A program made the translations under genes and the position numbers. From Lachnospiraceae bacterium (GTDB taxonomy: Bacteria; Bacillota_A; Clostridia; Lachnospirales; Lachnospiraceae), in assembly GCA_024689605.1 (NCBI GenBank), contig JAILDD010000036.1, positions 1 through 44,123 of the forward strand: 44,123 nucleotides of DNA. Direction: 5' to 3'. The notes below the pieces were generated by a model. That model did no database searches and was not told the origin of the DNA. It saw only the letters and a list, made by a program, of their open reading frames with translations. This document shows, in pieces, positions 7,962 through 16,720 of the stretch; positions within the stretch are counted from its first letter, which is position 1, and the number at the start of each line of letters is the position of its first letter.

Positions 7962-8919
7962 CCGGTTCATAATGATATACTGAATACCCCAAAATCTCGT
8001 CATCCTCAACCTGGGTATCATTTACTTCGCGCACCATCCGGCTGAGAGAATCAACATCTTCAGCCATTTTGTCCGGTACAAGGATCAGCTCATGCACAGA
8101 TGAAGGAAGAATATAAAAGCCTCCTCCGGTCTGCTCTGCACAGTCCTTCAGCACATTATCGTACAGCATGCAGGAAGCGCCAAAATATTTTTCCCTGTTT
8201 GTAAGTACAAATATCCTTGACTCACAGCCATTCTTCATCATCTCCAGCATCTCATCAGCCAGCTTCTCCATCCAGGAATCATTGCCAGTATCAAACTCCG
8301 AAGGACAGCTCAGCACCCCCGCAGCAAATTTACGCCTTATATCATCCAGGAATATATTACGCATCAGGCTGTCCATTTTGTGAAGCTTTGCCGGGAGCAT
8401 GACAGGACCGTTTTTAAGTGCGATCTCATACAGGGTATCCGGATCGGTCTTCCAGCTCTCCATATGTTTGTTGTTGATAAGGATTGACGCATTGCCTCCT
8501 TCACCGCCCTCAATAAGGTAAAAAAATACCACCGACATATCATGAAAAGGGAAATTGGGAACTTCCTTTAACAACTCCTTATTCAAATCAGTATTTATCA
8601 GTTTTATCACGATATGATCCTTTGCCTTATCAAATTCTGCAAAATTCTCCGGATTAAAGATCATATGCTCTTTTTTTACCACTGCCAGACTTATAAGCTC
8701 GTTTATTATTCCTGAAAAACTCTTGCCTGATGTATACTGCTCAAAAAAACTTTCCAGATAGATAGTTGGTGCCAGATTGCAGTCTTTTTCCCTGACCATA
8801 AGCCCCTGGAGGATGACGCCATTATTCTTGGTCACGCTCCGTATGGTAACTTCCTTTTCCCCGCCGTAATAATCCTCCAGTGCACCTTTTACTTTATTGC
8901 AAAAATCTTTGAAATCCAT
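7936..8919 (-). CDS. DUF5688-like protein of unknown function
   Basis: This is a 327-residue soluble protein with no signal peptide or membrane helix. The start (MDFKDFCNKVKGALEDYYGG), the segment APTIYLESFFEQYTSGKS followed by an FSGII stretch, and VSLSRMV-like C-terminal residues resemble DUF5688, a family seen mainly in gut Lachnospiraceae, often in several copies per genome. No function is known and no catalytic motif stands out. AGGAGG lies 7 bases before the ATG. It appears to be a single-gene unit, with hairpin-rich DNA upstream and tRNA-Arg downstream. The family assignment is from memory of its conserved start, so moderately sure. Confidence 0.65.
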   Translation of the reverse strand: MDFKDFCNKVKGALEDYYGGEKEVTIRSVTKNNGVILQGLMVREKDCNLAPTIYLESFFEQYTSGKSFSGIINELISLAVVKKEHMIFNPENFAEFDKAKDHIVIKLINTDLNKELLKEVPNFPFHDMSVVFFYLIEGGEGGNASILINNKHMESWKTDPDTLYEIALKNGPVMLPAKLHKMDSLMRNIFLDDIRRKFAAGVLSCPSEFDTGNDSWMEKLADEMLEMMKNGCESRIFVLTNREKYFGASCMLYDNVLKDCAEQTGGGFYILPSSVHELILVPDKMAEDVDSLSRMVREVNDTQVEDDEILGYSVYHYEPVDNLLQIC

Positions 8920-8975
8920 ATATTTTCCTCCTGTAAATAACCATCAAATTTCTTTGATCACTTGATTATTTTTAA

Positions 8976-9117
8976 GGATTACCTCGTGCTTCGCACTCAG
9001 CAATCCCCCAGACGCATTCGCGATCCGCGGGACTTACGTCTCGCTACTTGCTCATGCGCCCGGGGCGTTCAAATTGTAACCATTGCCACTGCAAGCAAGC
9101 TTGCGTGGCTCGGTTAC
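8976..9117. repeat. Tandem intergenic hairpin element (three stem-loops)
   Basis: The 324-base gap between the DUF5688-like gene and efp holds three compound hairpins. First: GGATT/AATCC (8976-9006) around GTGC-TTC-GCAC. Second: AGACG/CGTCT (9010-9041) around CGCG-ATC-CGCG. Third: GTAACC (9076-9081) and GGTTAC (9112-9117) enclosing GCCAC/GTGGC and GCAAGC/GCTTGC, 17 paired positions in all. No reading frame or ribosome binding site fits. It is richer in GC than its surroundings and lies outside the efp terminator, so it looks like a mosaic repeat rather than a gene leader. Confidence 0.6.
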
Positions 9118-9129
9118 ATTTGACCGCTT

Positions 9130-9180
9130 AAAAACAAAAAAAACAGCACATGCAAAATCCGTAAATTTTACATCTGCTGT
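9130..9180 (-). terminator. Intrinsic terminator of efp
   Basis: On the minus strand, a 15-position stem (ACAGCAGATGTAAAA with TTTTGCATGTGCTGT, one mismatch, 9143-9180) is followed by eight T's and a further T-rich tail. It lies about 60 bases after the efp stop. Confidence 0.85.
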
Positions 9181-9242
9181 CTTACATTTCTCGGTGATTC
9201 AGATCAGGGCTTTACACCCCGCCTCTGTTCAGACGACACTAA

Positions 9243-9800
9243 TTATACGCGGCTTAAATACTCTCCGGTTCTTGTGTCGATCTTTATCTTGTCGCCTGTA
9301 TTGACAAACAAAGGAACTGAAACCTGTGCACCTGTCTCAACTGTAGCAGGCTTTGTAGCACCGGTTGCTGTATCACCCTTGAAGCCGGGCTCTGTATCTG
9401 AAATCTCAAGCTCTACGAAAAGAGGAGGCTCGATTGCGAATATGCTTCCATTATGGGAGCAAACCTTAACCATCTCGTTTTCCTTAACGAACTTAAGAGC
9501 ATCGCCTACAGCATTCTTATCAAGTGCGATCTGCTCATAATTCTCTGTATCCATGAAGTTGTAGAGATCTCCATCAGAATACAGATACTGCATTTCCTTT
9601 CTGTCTATACGCGCCTGCGGGCACTTTTCTGTCGGTCTGAAAGTCTTCTCGACAACACCGCCGTTCTTAACATCCTTGAGCTTGGTACGTACGAATGCCG
9701 CACCCTTACCCGGTTTAACATGCTGGAACTCAACTATCTGATAAACGCTGTTATCATATTCAATAGTCATACCGTTTCTGAATTCGCCTGCAGATATCAT
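9243..9800 (-). CDS. efp: Elongation factor P
   Basis: EF-P enters the ribosomal E site and helps peptide bonds form at polyproline stretches. The 185-residue length is exactly that of the family. The N-terminal KOW-like domain carries the conserved loop [11 protein letters not shown], with Lys32 at the tip where many bacteria attach a modification. The two OB domains follow ([19 protein letters not shown] and [19 protein letters not shown]). AGGAGG is 8 bases before the ATG. It is the last gene after aroK and aroQ, with its own terminator. No EF-P modification enzyme gene is in the window. The host's proline-rich product at 25670 is an obvious EF-P client. Confidence 0.97.
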   Translation of the reverse strand: MISAGEFRNGMTIEYDNSVYQIVEFQHVKPGKGAAFVRTKLKDVKNGGVVEKTFRPTEKCPQARIDRKEMQYLYSDGDLYNFMDTENYEQIALDKNAVGDALKFVKENEMVKVCSHNGSIFAIEPPLFVELEISDTEPGFKGDTATGATKPATVETGAQVSVPLFVNTGDKIKIDTRTGEYLSRV

Positions 9801-9866
9801 AAATACTTCCTCCTAAAATAGTCACAAAATAATACTGTAATATCTTACTCTATCTCTTTTCTCATT

Positions 9867-10319
9867 TCAAGAGTTTTTTCCTGCCTTTTTTATGAGCTCC
9901 ATCATATGGTCGATGGCCACCAGATATCCATCAAGTCCAAGGCCCTTGATCCGTTCGTCACATACTTCAGTCACTACCGAAATCTTTCTGAATTCCTCCC
10001 TGGTATCTACATCCGAAATGTGTATTTCTATCCTCGGAATATCATAGCTGGCAAGGGCATCCCGGATTGCATAGCTGTAATGGGTATATGCACCGGGGTT
10101 GATGATTATCCCCTGTGTTCCGTCTGAATAGGCATCCTGAATACGGTCGATTATGGCACCTTCATGGTTGGACTGGAAAACCTCAACCGCATTGCCGGTC
10201 TCTTCCGCCTTCTTGGCGATCATCTCCAGCAGTCCGTCATAGTCCTTTGTACCGTAGACCGCCTTTTCACGTATTCCAACAAAGTTGATGTTAGGTCCGT
10301 TGATTATAAGTATTTTCAT
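9867..10319 (-). CDS. aroQ: 3-dehydroquinate dehydratase, type II
   Basis: It catalyses the third shikimate-pathway step, 3-dehydroquinate to 3-dehydroshikimate. Type II enzymes are small dodecamers, and 150 residues is typical. Visible motifs are ILIINGPNINFVGIRE at the start, catalytic Tyr22 in VYGTKDYDG, the substrate loop FQSNHEGAIIDRIQ, NPGAYTHYSYAIRDAL and the catalytic His in EIHISDVDTREEFR. A GGAG site lies before the ATG. It follows aroK by 23 bases and precedes efp by 66 bases, so the three are likely one operon. The aroQ-efp link is common in Firmicutes. Confidence 0.96.
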   Translation of the reverse strand: MKILIINGPNINFVGIREKAVYGTKDYDGLLEMIAKKAEETGNAVEVFQSNHEGAIIDRIQDAYSDGTQGIIINPGAYTHYSYAIRDALASYDIPRIEIHISDVDTREEFRKISVVTEVCDERIKGLGLDGYLVAIDHMMELIKKAGKNS

Positions 10320-10342
10320 AGTTAAACTCCTTTATGCAGTGA

Positions 10343-10873
10343 TCAGTCAATATCCGCGTAAGACATATATAATAGTATTTCATCCGCAAGGGCATCCGTC
10401 GTCACATCATCCGTAGGGATCACCGCATCTGACGCCTCCATATAGGAAGGTTCACGCCTGGTAAGCATTTCTTCTATTTTCCTGCGCTTGCTTTCGGCGG
10501 TCTCGCCCTGCAGAAGAGGACGGCTTCCGTCGCCGGTCAGGCGCATGGTCAGTGTATCCACTCCTGTCTTAAGGTATATCACCTGTCCCAGCTGTTTTAA
10601 CAGCGGTCTGTTTTCATCCCGGACAGGCATGCCTCCGCCGGTGGAGATGATTCCCTGAAATCCGTCATTCAGCATTTTTTTTAAAAGTGCCGTTTCCATA
10701 TCCCGAAAGGCCTGCTCTCCATCTGCTGCAAAGATATCACTTATCCGCCTGTTTTCTTCCTTTTCTATCTGCTGATCGGTATCCAGTAGCTTCATGCCGG
10801 TCTTTACTGACAGTGCCTTTGCCACTGAGCTTTTTCCCGATCCCATATATCCAATTAGAACAATGTTTTTCAT
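10343..10873 (-). CDS. aroK: Shikimate kinase
   Basis: It phosphorylates shikimate at O3 using ATP, ahead of EPSP synthase (encoded at 14425). The 176-residue protein begins MKNIVLIGYMGSGKSS with Walker A GYMGSGKS, then DTDQQIE for shikimate and Mg binding, FRDMETALL, the STGGGMPV glycine loop, and the lid MRLTGDGSRPLL with its Arg residues. I start it at the ATG at 10873. A longer frame from a GTG at 10921 runs through the terminator of the upstream gene and has no ribosome binding site. The site at the chosen ATG (GGTCAGG) is weak. Confidence 0.94.
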   Translation of the reverse strand: MKNIVLIGYMGSGKSSVAKALSVKTGMKLLDTDQQIEKEENRRISDIFAADGEQAFRDMETALLKKMLNDGFQGIISTGGGMPVRDENRPLLKQLGQVIYLKTGVDTLTMRLTGDGSRPLLQGETAESKRRKIEEMLTRREPSYMEASDAVIPTDDVTTDALADEILLYMSYADID

Positions 10874-10896
10874 ATACCTGACCTGAATCTCTTTTT

Positions 10897-10928
10897 TAAA
10901 ACAGCGCCGGGAATTGCTCACCGGCGCT
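10897..10928 (-). terminator. Intrinsic terminator of the EF-G-like gene
   Basis: AGCGCCGG/CCGGCGCT (10903-10910 with 10921-10928) makes an 8-bp GC-rich stem with a 10-base loop, followed on the minus strand by TGTTTT. It lies 27 bases after the EF-G-like stop and 24 bases before the aroK ATG, so some read-through into aroK is possible. Confidence 0.75.
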
Positions 10929-10954
10929 GCGCAGCTTAAATCCGTATTGTCCTG

Positions 10955-13045
10955 TTATTCAGCATTATCAGCCTTAACAGCTTCAGCCCTTGCAGCTACT
11001 TCCTTCTCCTGCACATCAGAAGGAGCCTGCTCATAGCGGACAAATTCATATGAATAATCGCCTCTTCCTCCGGTCATTGACCTGAGCACTGTGCAATAGC
11101 CCTGCAGGCATGACATGGGGATCTCAGCCTCTATGGTCTGCTTGCCGGCACCCGCAGGATTCATTCCCAGCACTCTGCCGCGGCGCTTGTTAAGGTCGCC
11201 CATTACATCACCGGTAAACGCATCCGGTATGGTGACCTTAAGTGATGCGATAGGCTCTAAGAGAATAGGGCCCGCTTCCATAACGCCCTTCTTGAAGGCC
11301 TGGATGGCAGCGGTCTTGAATGCCATTTCCGAAGAATCAACCGGGTGATATGATCCGTCATAAAGAGTAGCCTTTATGCCAACCACGGGATATGCTGCAA
11401 GAGGTCCTCTCTGGACAGCATCAGCAATACCCTTTTCAACAGCAGGGAAATAGTTCTTGGGAACCGAACCGCCCACTACTTCTTCCTCGAATACATAAGG
11501 CTTATCAAGGTCTCCTGATGACTCGAATCTCATCTTTACATGTCCGTACTGTCCGTGTCCACCGGACTGCTTTTTATACTTGTACTCAACATCAGACTTC
11601 TTCTTTACGGTTTCCTTATAAGCAACCTTGGGATCTGAAAGTTCTATTTCAATATTATACTGATCCTTAAGCTTGGAAGCGATAACATCAATCTGCATCT
11701 CGCCTATTCCATAGATAAGAGTCTGGCGGTTCTCACCGTCATTTACTACCTTCATGGTAAGGTCTTCATGTCCCATCTTCTGAAGCGCCTGGGCGAGCTT
11801 ATCTACATCACCTTTGTTCTTGGGCTTATACCGCATGCATGTGTAAGGCACGGAAAGCTGGGTCTTACCATACTGAATGGTATTAGCCTTTGTCGAAAGG
11901 GTATTGCCCGTACGTGCTGCAGTAAGCTTTGCAATAGCTCCGATATCACCGGCATGAAGTTCCTTAACTTCTGTAGCCTTTGATCCGCACATAACATAAA
12001 GCTTTGCAACTTTTTCCTCGATATCCTTATCCTTATTGTAGATCATGTCATCGGCCTTAAGCACGCCGCTCATCACTTTAATCAATGAATACTTGCCGAT
12101 AAAAGGATCCACGATAGTCTTCCAGATATAAGCACTCTTAGGCTTTGAAAAATCATAGTCAGCCTGGAAGATTTCGTTAGTCTTAAGAGAAACGCCGGCA
12201 GCCTTTCTGATGGTAGGCGGCGGGCAGAGCTTAACTATATCGTCAAGCAGCGCATATGTGCCCTGGCAAAGCGTATTCGATCCCATCGATATAGGATAGA
12301 TCTCGTTATTATTAACGCTTATGCGGAGTGCAGCTCTTATCTCATCCTCAGAGAATGTCTCACCTCCGAAATACCTTTCCATCATATCTTCGCTGGTCTC
12401 GGCAACGGCTTCCATCAATACATCAGTATATTTCTCAAGATACTCCTGGGCATAATCAGGCATCTCACATTCTTTTACTTCCTTGCCTACCCACTTCTGG
12501 GCTTTGCCGGATATAACGTTTACATATCCTACAAACTTCTCATTTTCTCTTATAGGGAAATGAAGAGGTGCGATCTTCTTGCCATACTTTTCTGTCAGCT
12601 CCTCTACAACCTTCCTGAAGGATGCGTTATCAACATCCATATCTGTTACATAAAACATTCTGGGCAGGTTAAACTTTTCACACATATCCCATGCGCGCTC
12701 AGTACCTACTTCCACACCAGCCTTGCCAGAAACAACGATTATTGCTGCTCCCGCTGCCGAACATGCCTCCTCTGCCTCGCCGACGAAATCAAACATTCCG
12801 GGCGCATCCATGAGGTTGATCTTTGCTCCCTCCCATTCCATGGGAATGATGCTTGTTGTCAGTGAAATCTTTCTTTTCTGTTCTTCTTTGGTGAAATCTG
12901 AAAGAGTGTTGCCTTCCTCAACGCTACCCATGCGGTTCGTAAGTCCCGCAAGATAAGCCATTGATTCGGCCAGAGATGTTTTGCCCGCACCGCTGTGCCC
13001 GAGCAATACGACATTACGGATCTTGTCTGTGGTGTAAATATTCAT
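10955..13045 (-). CDS. EF-G-like translational GTPase (EF-G paralogue)
   Basis: This 696-residue protein has the EF-G layout: GTPase domain, OB-like domain II, domains III and V, and domain IV (VAYKETVKKKSDVEYKYKKQ, SGGHGQYGHVKMRF). It is not the main EF-G: the P-loop is GHSGAGKTSL rather than AHIDAGKTTT, switch II reads DAPGMFDF rather than DTPGH, and the base-specificity motif is TDMD rather than NKMD. It resembles the EF-G-2-like paralogues common in Firmicutes and Thermus, whose job is unsettled. The C-terminus ends in an Ala/Glu-rich tail. GGAGG is 8 bases before the ATG. It is monocistronic, with its own promoter and terminator. A housekeeping fusA should exist elsewhere. Confidence 0.88.
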   Translation of the reverse strand: MNIYTTDKIRNVVLLGHSGAGKTSLAESMAYLAGLTNRMGSVEEGNTLSDFTKEEQKRKISLTTSIIPMEWEGAKINLMDAPGMFDFVGEAEEACSAAGAAIIVVSGKAGVEVGTERAWDMCEKFNLPRMFYVTDMDVDNASFRKVVEELTEKYGKKIAPLHFPIRENEKFVGYVNVISGKAQKWVGKEVKECEMPDYAQEYLEKYTDVLMEAVAETSEDMMERYFGGETFSEDEIRAALRISVNNNEIYPISMGSNTLCQGTYALLDDIVKLCPPPTIRKAAGVSLKTNEIFQADYDFSKPKSAYIWKTIVDPFIGKYSLIKVMSGVLKADDMIYNKDKDIEEKVAKLYVMCGSKATEVKELHAGDIGAIAKLTAARTGNTLSTKANTIQYGKTQLSVPYTCMRYKPKNKGDVDKLAQALQKMGHEDLTMKVVNDGENRQTLIYGIGEMQIDVIASKLKDQYNIEIELSDPKVAYKETVKKKSDVEYKYKKQSGGHGQYGHVKMRFESSGDLDKPYVFEEEVVGGSVPKNYFPAVEKGIADAVQRGPLAAYPVVGIKATLYDGSYHPVDSSEMAFKTAAIQAFKKGVMEAGPILLEPIASLKVTIPDAFTGDVMGDLNKRRGRVLGMNPAGAGKQTIEAEIPMSCLQGYCTVLRSMTGGRGDYSYEFVRYEQAPSDVQEKEVAARAEAVKADNAE

Positions 13046-13115
13046 GCTGTAACCTCCAATCTGCTATTGCGCGCCCCCCGATTTGCGGCAGAACCCGCAG
13101 AATCTAAACAGGTAT

Positions 13116-13144
13116 ATTTTACCAAACAATTCCGCTGCTTACAA
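13116..13144 (-). promoter_or_regulatory. Promoter of the EF-G-like gene
   Basis: -35 TTGTAA (13139-13144) and -10 TAAAAT (13116-13121) are spaced by 17 bases on the minus strand. The leader of about 65 bases contains a small TGCGG/CCGCA hairpin. I see only weak -10-like boxes for the divergent tyrA in the same 226-base gap. Confidence 0.6.
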
Positions 13145-13271
13145 GAAAAGTATCAGTCAATTTTACCAATCCGATTTACTATGTTAATGAATTCCAAAAT
13201 GATGTAAAATATCCGTAGCTGTTCTGAACAGTTACTGATATCCGAAGATACCGACACCCGAGGTAAACTCA

Positions 13272-14378
13272 ATGAACATGAATAAATTCCACTTTTGCGG
13301 GCTTGGACTCATAGGCGGTTCCATAGCAAAAGCCATCAGAAAATATTACCCTGAAAGCATCATAAACGTATATGCAAGACATCCCGAAAAAGTAGCAGCC
13401 TCACTTTCAGACGGAACTGCCAACCGTGTCACGGACAGTCTTTCCGATATAGACCCTGATACGGATGTACTCTTTTTGTGTGCTCCTACCGGTGCAAACA
13501 TTGAAAACATGAAATCCATAAGACAGTTTCTTGCAGAACATGAAAATATTCTGATCACCGACGTAGGCAGTGTTAAGGGCGATATTTGCAGTGCCGCTGC
13601 CGAGCTTGGCCTCTCCTCCCATTTTCTGGGCGGACATCCCATGACCGGCAAGGAATCCAGCGGTTACGATAATTCCGATCCTACCCTGCTTGAAAATGCT
13701 TATTACATACTCACACCCGCCGGAGACACCTCAGAGGAACTTACAGCAGGCTTTAGCGAAATAGTTGCATCAATACGCGCTATCCCTCTGACAGAAGCAC
13801 CGGATTACCATGATTTTGCCACTGCAGCCATAAGCCATGTTCCTCATCTGATCGCTGCGGCACTTGTAAAAAACGTAGCAGACTCAGATAACGAGGCCCA
13901 GTTCATGCGCACAATTGCCGCCGGAGGTTTCAAGGATATCACCCGCATTGCCTCCTCGGATCCCGACATGTGGGAAAACATCTGCCGCAGCAATACTGAG
14001 AATATCAGAGTTCTGCTCAGACGTTATATAAATAAACTGGAGCTTATTGATGACACCCTTGAATATGGTGATTTCAAAGGAATCAATGATCTTTTCCGTG
14101 AAAGTGGAAGCTACAGAAATTCAATGCCGGAAAAAGCAAAAGGCGCACTGCCTCCCATCTACAGGATATTCGTAGATATACCTGATGAAAGCGGTGCCAT
14201 CGCAGGCATTGCCACTCTGCTCGCAGCAGAAGATATCAGCATAAAGAATACCGGCATCAATAATAACAGAGAGCAGTATGAGGGTGCCCTTTACATAGAA
14301 TTCTATACGAAGGAAGCAAAGGAAAAAGCGCTTCCTTTACTGAGAAACTCAGGATACAGGGTAACGGCTGAACAATGA
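13272..14378 (+). CDS. tyrA: Prephenate dehydrogenase with C-terminal ACT domain
   Basis: It oxidises and decarboxylates prephenate to 4-hydroxyphenylpyruvate, the committed step to tyrosine. The Rossmann motif FCGLGLIGGSIAKAI opens the protein. GGHPMTGKESSGYDN carries the catalytic-region His, and SHVPHLIAAAL and the DITRIASSDPDMWENICRSN stretch follow in the helical dimerisation domain. The last 75 residues (IYRIFVDIPDESGAIAGIA) form an ACT domain, which in related enzymes gives feedback inhibition by tyrosine. GAGG lies 8 bases before the ATG. It precedes aroA by 46 bases on the same strand, so the two are probably one operon. Confidence 0.94.
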   Translation: MNMNKFHFCGLGLIGGSIAKAIRKYYPESIINVYARHPEKVAASLSDGTANRVTDSLSDIDPDTDVLFLCAPTGANIENMKSIRQFLAEHENILITDVGSVKGDICSAAAELGLSSHFLGGHPMTGKESSGYDNSDPTLLENAYYILTPAGDTSEELTAGFSEIVASIRAIPLTEAPDYHDFATAAISHVPHLIAAALVKNVADSDNEAQFMRTIAAGGFKDITRIASSDPDMWENICRSNTENIRVLLRRYINKLELIDDTLEYGDFKGINDLFRESGSYRNSMPEKAKGALPPIYRIFVDIPDESGAIAGIATLLAAEDISIKNTGINNNREQYEGALYIEFYTKEAKEKALPLLRNSGYRVTAEQ

Positions 14379-14424
14379 CAAAAGACTGCATCCGAACAAT
14401 AACAAGAAAGACAGGAAAAACACA

Positions 14425-15726
14425 ATGACCAACAACGCAAAAACAATCTCACCTTCCACGGCACCGATAAAAGGAACTGTCAACGTGCCCGGCGACAAAT
14501 CCATATCCCACAGAAGCATCATGTTCGGTGCGCTATCCAAAGGTGATACCCATGTGACCAATTTCCTGATGGCCGATGACTGCCTGTCCACCATTGACTG
14601 CTTCAGAAAAATGGGCATCAGTATAGACGTAATCCCCGAACTCATAACAGTTCACGGCAAAGGCCTGCATGGTCTTACAGTGCCTTCCGATACCCTCTAT
14701 ACCGGCAATTCCGGCACCACCACAAGGCTTATATCAGGCATACTGGCTGCACAGGATTTCAATGTACGCCTTACAGGCGATGCATCGATAGAAAAGCGTC
14801 CCATGAAAAGAATAATGACGCCTTTGTCAATGATGGGAGCCGATATAAAGAGCGAAAGAGAAAACGGATGCGCACCATTGCTCATAAACGGAACAAAACT
14901 TCACGGCATTGATTATGTTTCACCTGTTGCTTCCGCGCAGGTTAAATCCTCGATACTTCTCGCAGGACTTTATGCCGAGGGAACAACAAGCGTTACCGAA
15001 CCTGCCCTTTCAAGGAACCATACAGAACTGATGCTCAGGGGCTTCGGTGCAGATGTGTCTTCCGAAGGATTATGCGCAACCATACAACCGGCTGACGAGC
15101 TTCACGCATGCGATGTTTCAGTACCTTCGGATATATCTTCGGCCGCATATTTTATTGCTGCAGCGCTGCTGGTTCCCGGATCGGAACTGATGATAAAAAA
15201 TGTGGGTATAAACCCTACCCGTGCCGGAATCGTAGAAGTCGTCAAAAATATGGGTGGGCGGATATCCCTTGAAAATGTCAGAACATCCGGCGGAGAAGAA
15301 ACGGCTGACCTGCTGGTACGTTACAGCAGGGATGTACTGAAAGGCACGACCATAAGCGGTGATATTATCCCCACGCTCATAGACGAGATACCTGTTATCG
15401 CAGTTCTTGCCGCCCTTGCTGACGGACAGACTGTAATAAAAGATGCTGCGGAACTCCATGTGAAAGAATGCGACAGAATCGACGCAGTAAGCACAAATAT
15501 GAAAAAACTCGGAGTCGATATCACTCCCACCGAAGATGGCATGATAATAAATGGTTCAGAGCACATATCCGGCGGGGTCATCGAAAGCTGCAACGACCAC
15601 CGTATAGCAATGAGCTTTGCCATAGCCGCACTTGCAGCAGATTCAGACATAACGATCATCAATCCCGAATGTGTCTCTATATCCTGGCCGGGATTCTTCG
15701 GTATGTTTGAGGAACTTCGCCGTTAA
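14425..15726 (+). CDS. aroA: 3-phosphoshikimate 1-carboxyvinyltransferase (EPSP synthase)
   Basis: It joins shikimate 3-phosphate with PEP to make EPSP, the step after shikimate kinase. The 433-residue length is standard. Hallmarks are PGDKSISHRSIMFGALSKG with its conserved Lys, LYTGNSGTTTRLISG, LTGDASIEKRPM, the catalytic-region DEIPVIAVLAALADG and the closing ESCNDHRIAMSFAIAALA. RPM rather than RPMGAL-type contexts and the SGTTTRLI loop suggest a class II-like enzyme, but I cannot settle that by eye. It ends 19 bases before a strong terminator. Confidence 0.96.
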   Translation: MTNNAKTISPSTAPIKGTVNVPGDKSISHRSIMFGALSKGDTHVTNFLMADDCLSTIDCFRKMGISIDVIPELITVHGKGLHGLTVPSDTLYTGNSGTTTRLISGILAAQDFNVRLTGDASIEKRPMKRIMTPLSMMGADIKSERENGCAPLLINGTKLHGIDYVSPVASAQVKSSILLAGLYAEGTTSVTEPALSRNHTELMLRGFGADVSSEGLCATIQPADELHACDVSVPSDISSAAYFIAAALLVPGSELMIKNVGINPTRAGIVEVVKNMGGRISLENVRTSGGEETADLLVRYSRDVLKGTTISGDIIPTLIDEIPVIAVLAALADGQTVIKDAAELHVKECDRIDAVSTNMKKLGVDITPTEDGMIINGSEHISGGVIESCNDHRIAMSFAIAALAADSDITIINPECVSISWPGFFGMFEELRR

Positions 15727-15745
15727 AAACAACCGAAATAAACAT

Positions 15746-15777
15746 AAAGCAGCAGCCAGACGGCCGCTGCTTTTTTT
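15746..15777 (+). terminator. Terminator of tyrA-aroA, probably bidirectional
   Basis: AAAGCAGCAGCC and GGCCGCTGCTTT pair around AGAC with one mismatch, followed by a run of seven T's on the plus strand. The opposite side is also T-rich on the minus strand, so it probably serves the convergent degV as well. Confidence 0.88.
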
Positions 15778-15805
15778 ATTTTGAATCATCCTTTTTAAAA
15801 CCGTT

Positions 15806-16693
15806 TCAGTTTACCCTCTCATCGCCCCAGAAAGCAATAACGATAAGTCCCGGGCCGGTGTGAGCACCTATGGTGGAACCTACCCACTGTATCTCCATGG
15901 GCTCCGCCATCTTGGTAAATTTACTCTCTATCATTGAAACCACATTTTCGGCATCTTCCCGGCAGTCTGTCATTCCGATAAAGCACTTCTTGTTATAATC
16001 AAGACCGCCCTCGGCATGCTCCTCCATGATCTGTACCATACGCTGGTATACTTTCTTCTTGCCCCTGATCTTCTCACGGGATACAAGCTTACCCTGATAA
16101 TCCACATTAAGAAGCGGACATATATTCATCATTGTACCGATAAACCCTGCGGCCTTGGATACACGGCCTCCCCTAATAAGGTATGTGAGATCGGGGGTTG
16201 TGAACCAGTGATGTATCCTTTTTTTATTTGCTTCCGCAAATTCATAAAGCTCATCAATATTCTTGCCTTCATCCCTCATGTCTGCCAGGGTATCAACCAG
16301 AAGACCCATACCGACAGATGCCGCAAGTGAATCTACAACGTAGAGCTTTCTGTCCGGATACTTTTCCGAAAGATTATCCTTAGCTATGTTGGCTGAGTTT
16401 ATAGAACCTGAGATACCTGAAGTAAGGCAGATATGAATTATATCCTTGCCTTCTTTCAGGAAAGGCTCCCAGAAATTCTCATACTCTTCTACATTTACCT
16501 GACTGGTCTTTGTCATGGCCCCGTTTCTCATGGCGTCATAGAATTCCTTAAAAGGAACAGTCTTGCCGTTATCATCGGGGTACTGCTTTCCGTCTATTTC
16601 AAAATGAAAGCTGACATATTTAATGCCTCTTTTTTCGCATCTCTCATCACAGATATCCTGGGTTGAACAGGTTGTTATTACATAATCTGCCAT
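15806..16693 (-). CDS. DegV-family fatty-acid-binding protein
   Basis: The 295-residue protein matches the DegV family. The N-terminal sub-domain starts YVITTCSTQDICDERCEKRG, and the ligand pocket motifs TKTSQVNVEEYENF, LTSGISGSINSANIA and RGGRVSKAAGFIGTMMNI are present. FakB-type relatives bind a fatty acid and present it to a kinase (FakA) for entry into phospholipid synthesis; whether this copy does so is unproven. AAGGTAAGAG precedes the ATG. It lies 27 bases after the PilZ gene and likely shares its promoter. Confidence 0.9.
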   Translation of the reverse strand: MADYVITTCSTQDICDERCEKRGIKYVSFHFEIDGKQYPDDNGKTVPFKEFYDAMRNGAMTKTSQVNVEEYENFWEPFLKEGKDIIHICLTSGISGSINSANIAKDNLSEKYPDRKLYVVDSLAASVGMGLLVDTLADMRDEGKNIDELYEFAEANKKRIHHWFTTPDLTYLIRGGRVSKAAGFIGTMMNICPLLNVDYQGKLVSREKIRGKKKVYQRMVQIMEEHAEGGLDYNKKCFIGMTDCREDAENVVSMIESKFTKMAEPMEIQWVGSTIGAHTGPGLIVIAFWGDERVN

Positions 16694-16720
16694 TGATCTC
16701 TTACCTTTCCGCTTTTATTT

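Noticed and set aside
9083..9304. 73-residue plus-strand frame over the hairpin region and the efp 3' end
   Set aside because: It has no ribosome binding site and runs through the efp terminator and into efp antisense.
13046..13271. Possible small RNA or riboswitch in the EF-G-like/tyrA divergent gap
   Set aside because: Only a 5-bp hairpin and promoter-like boxes are present. No extended pairing or known aptamer pattern was seen.
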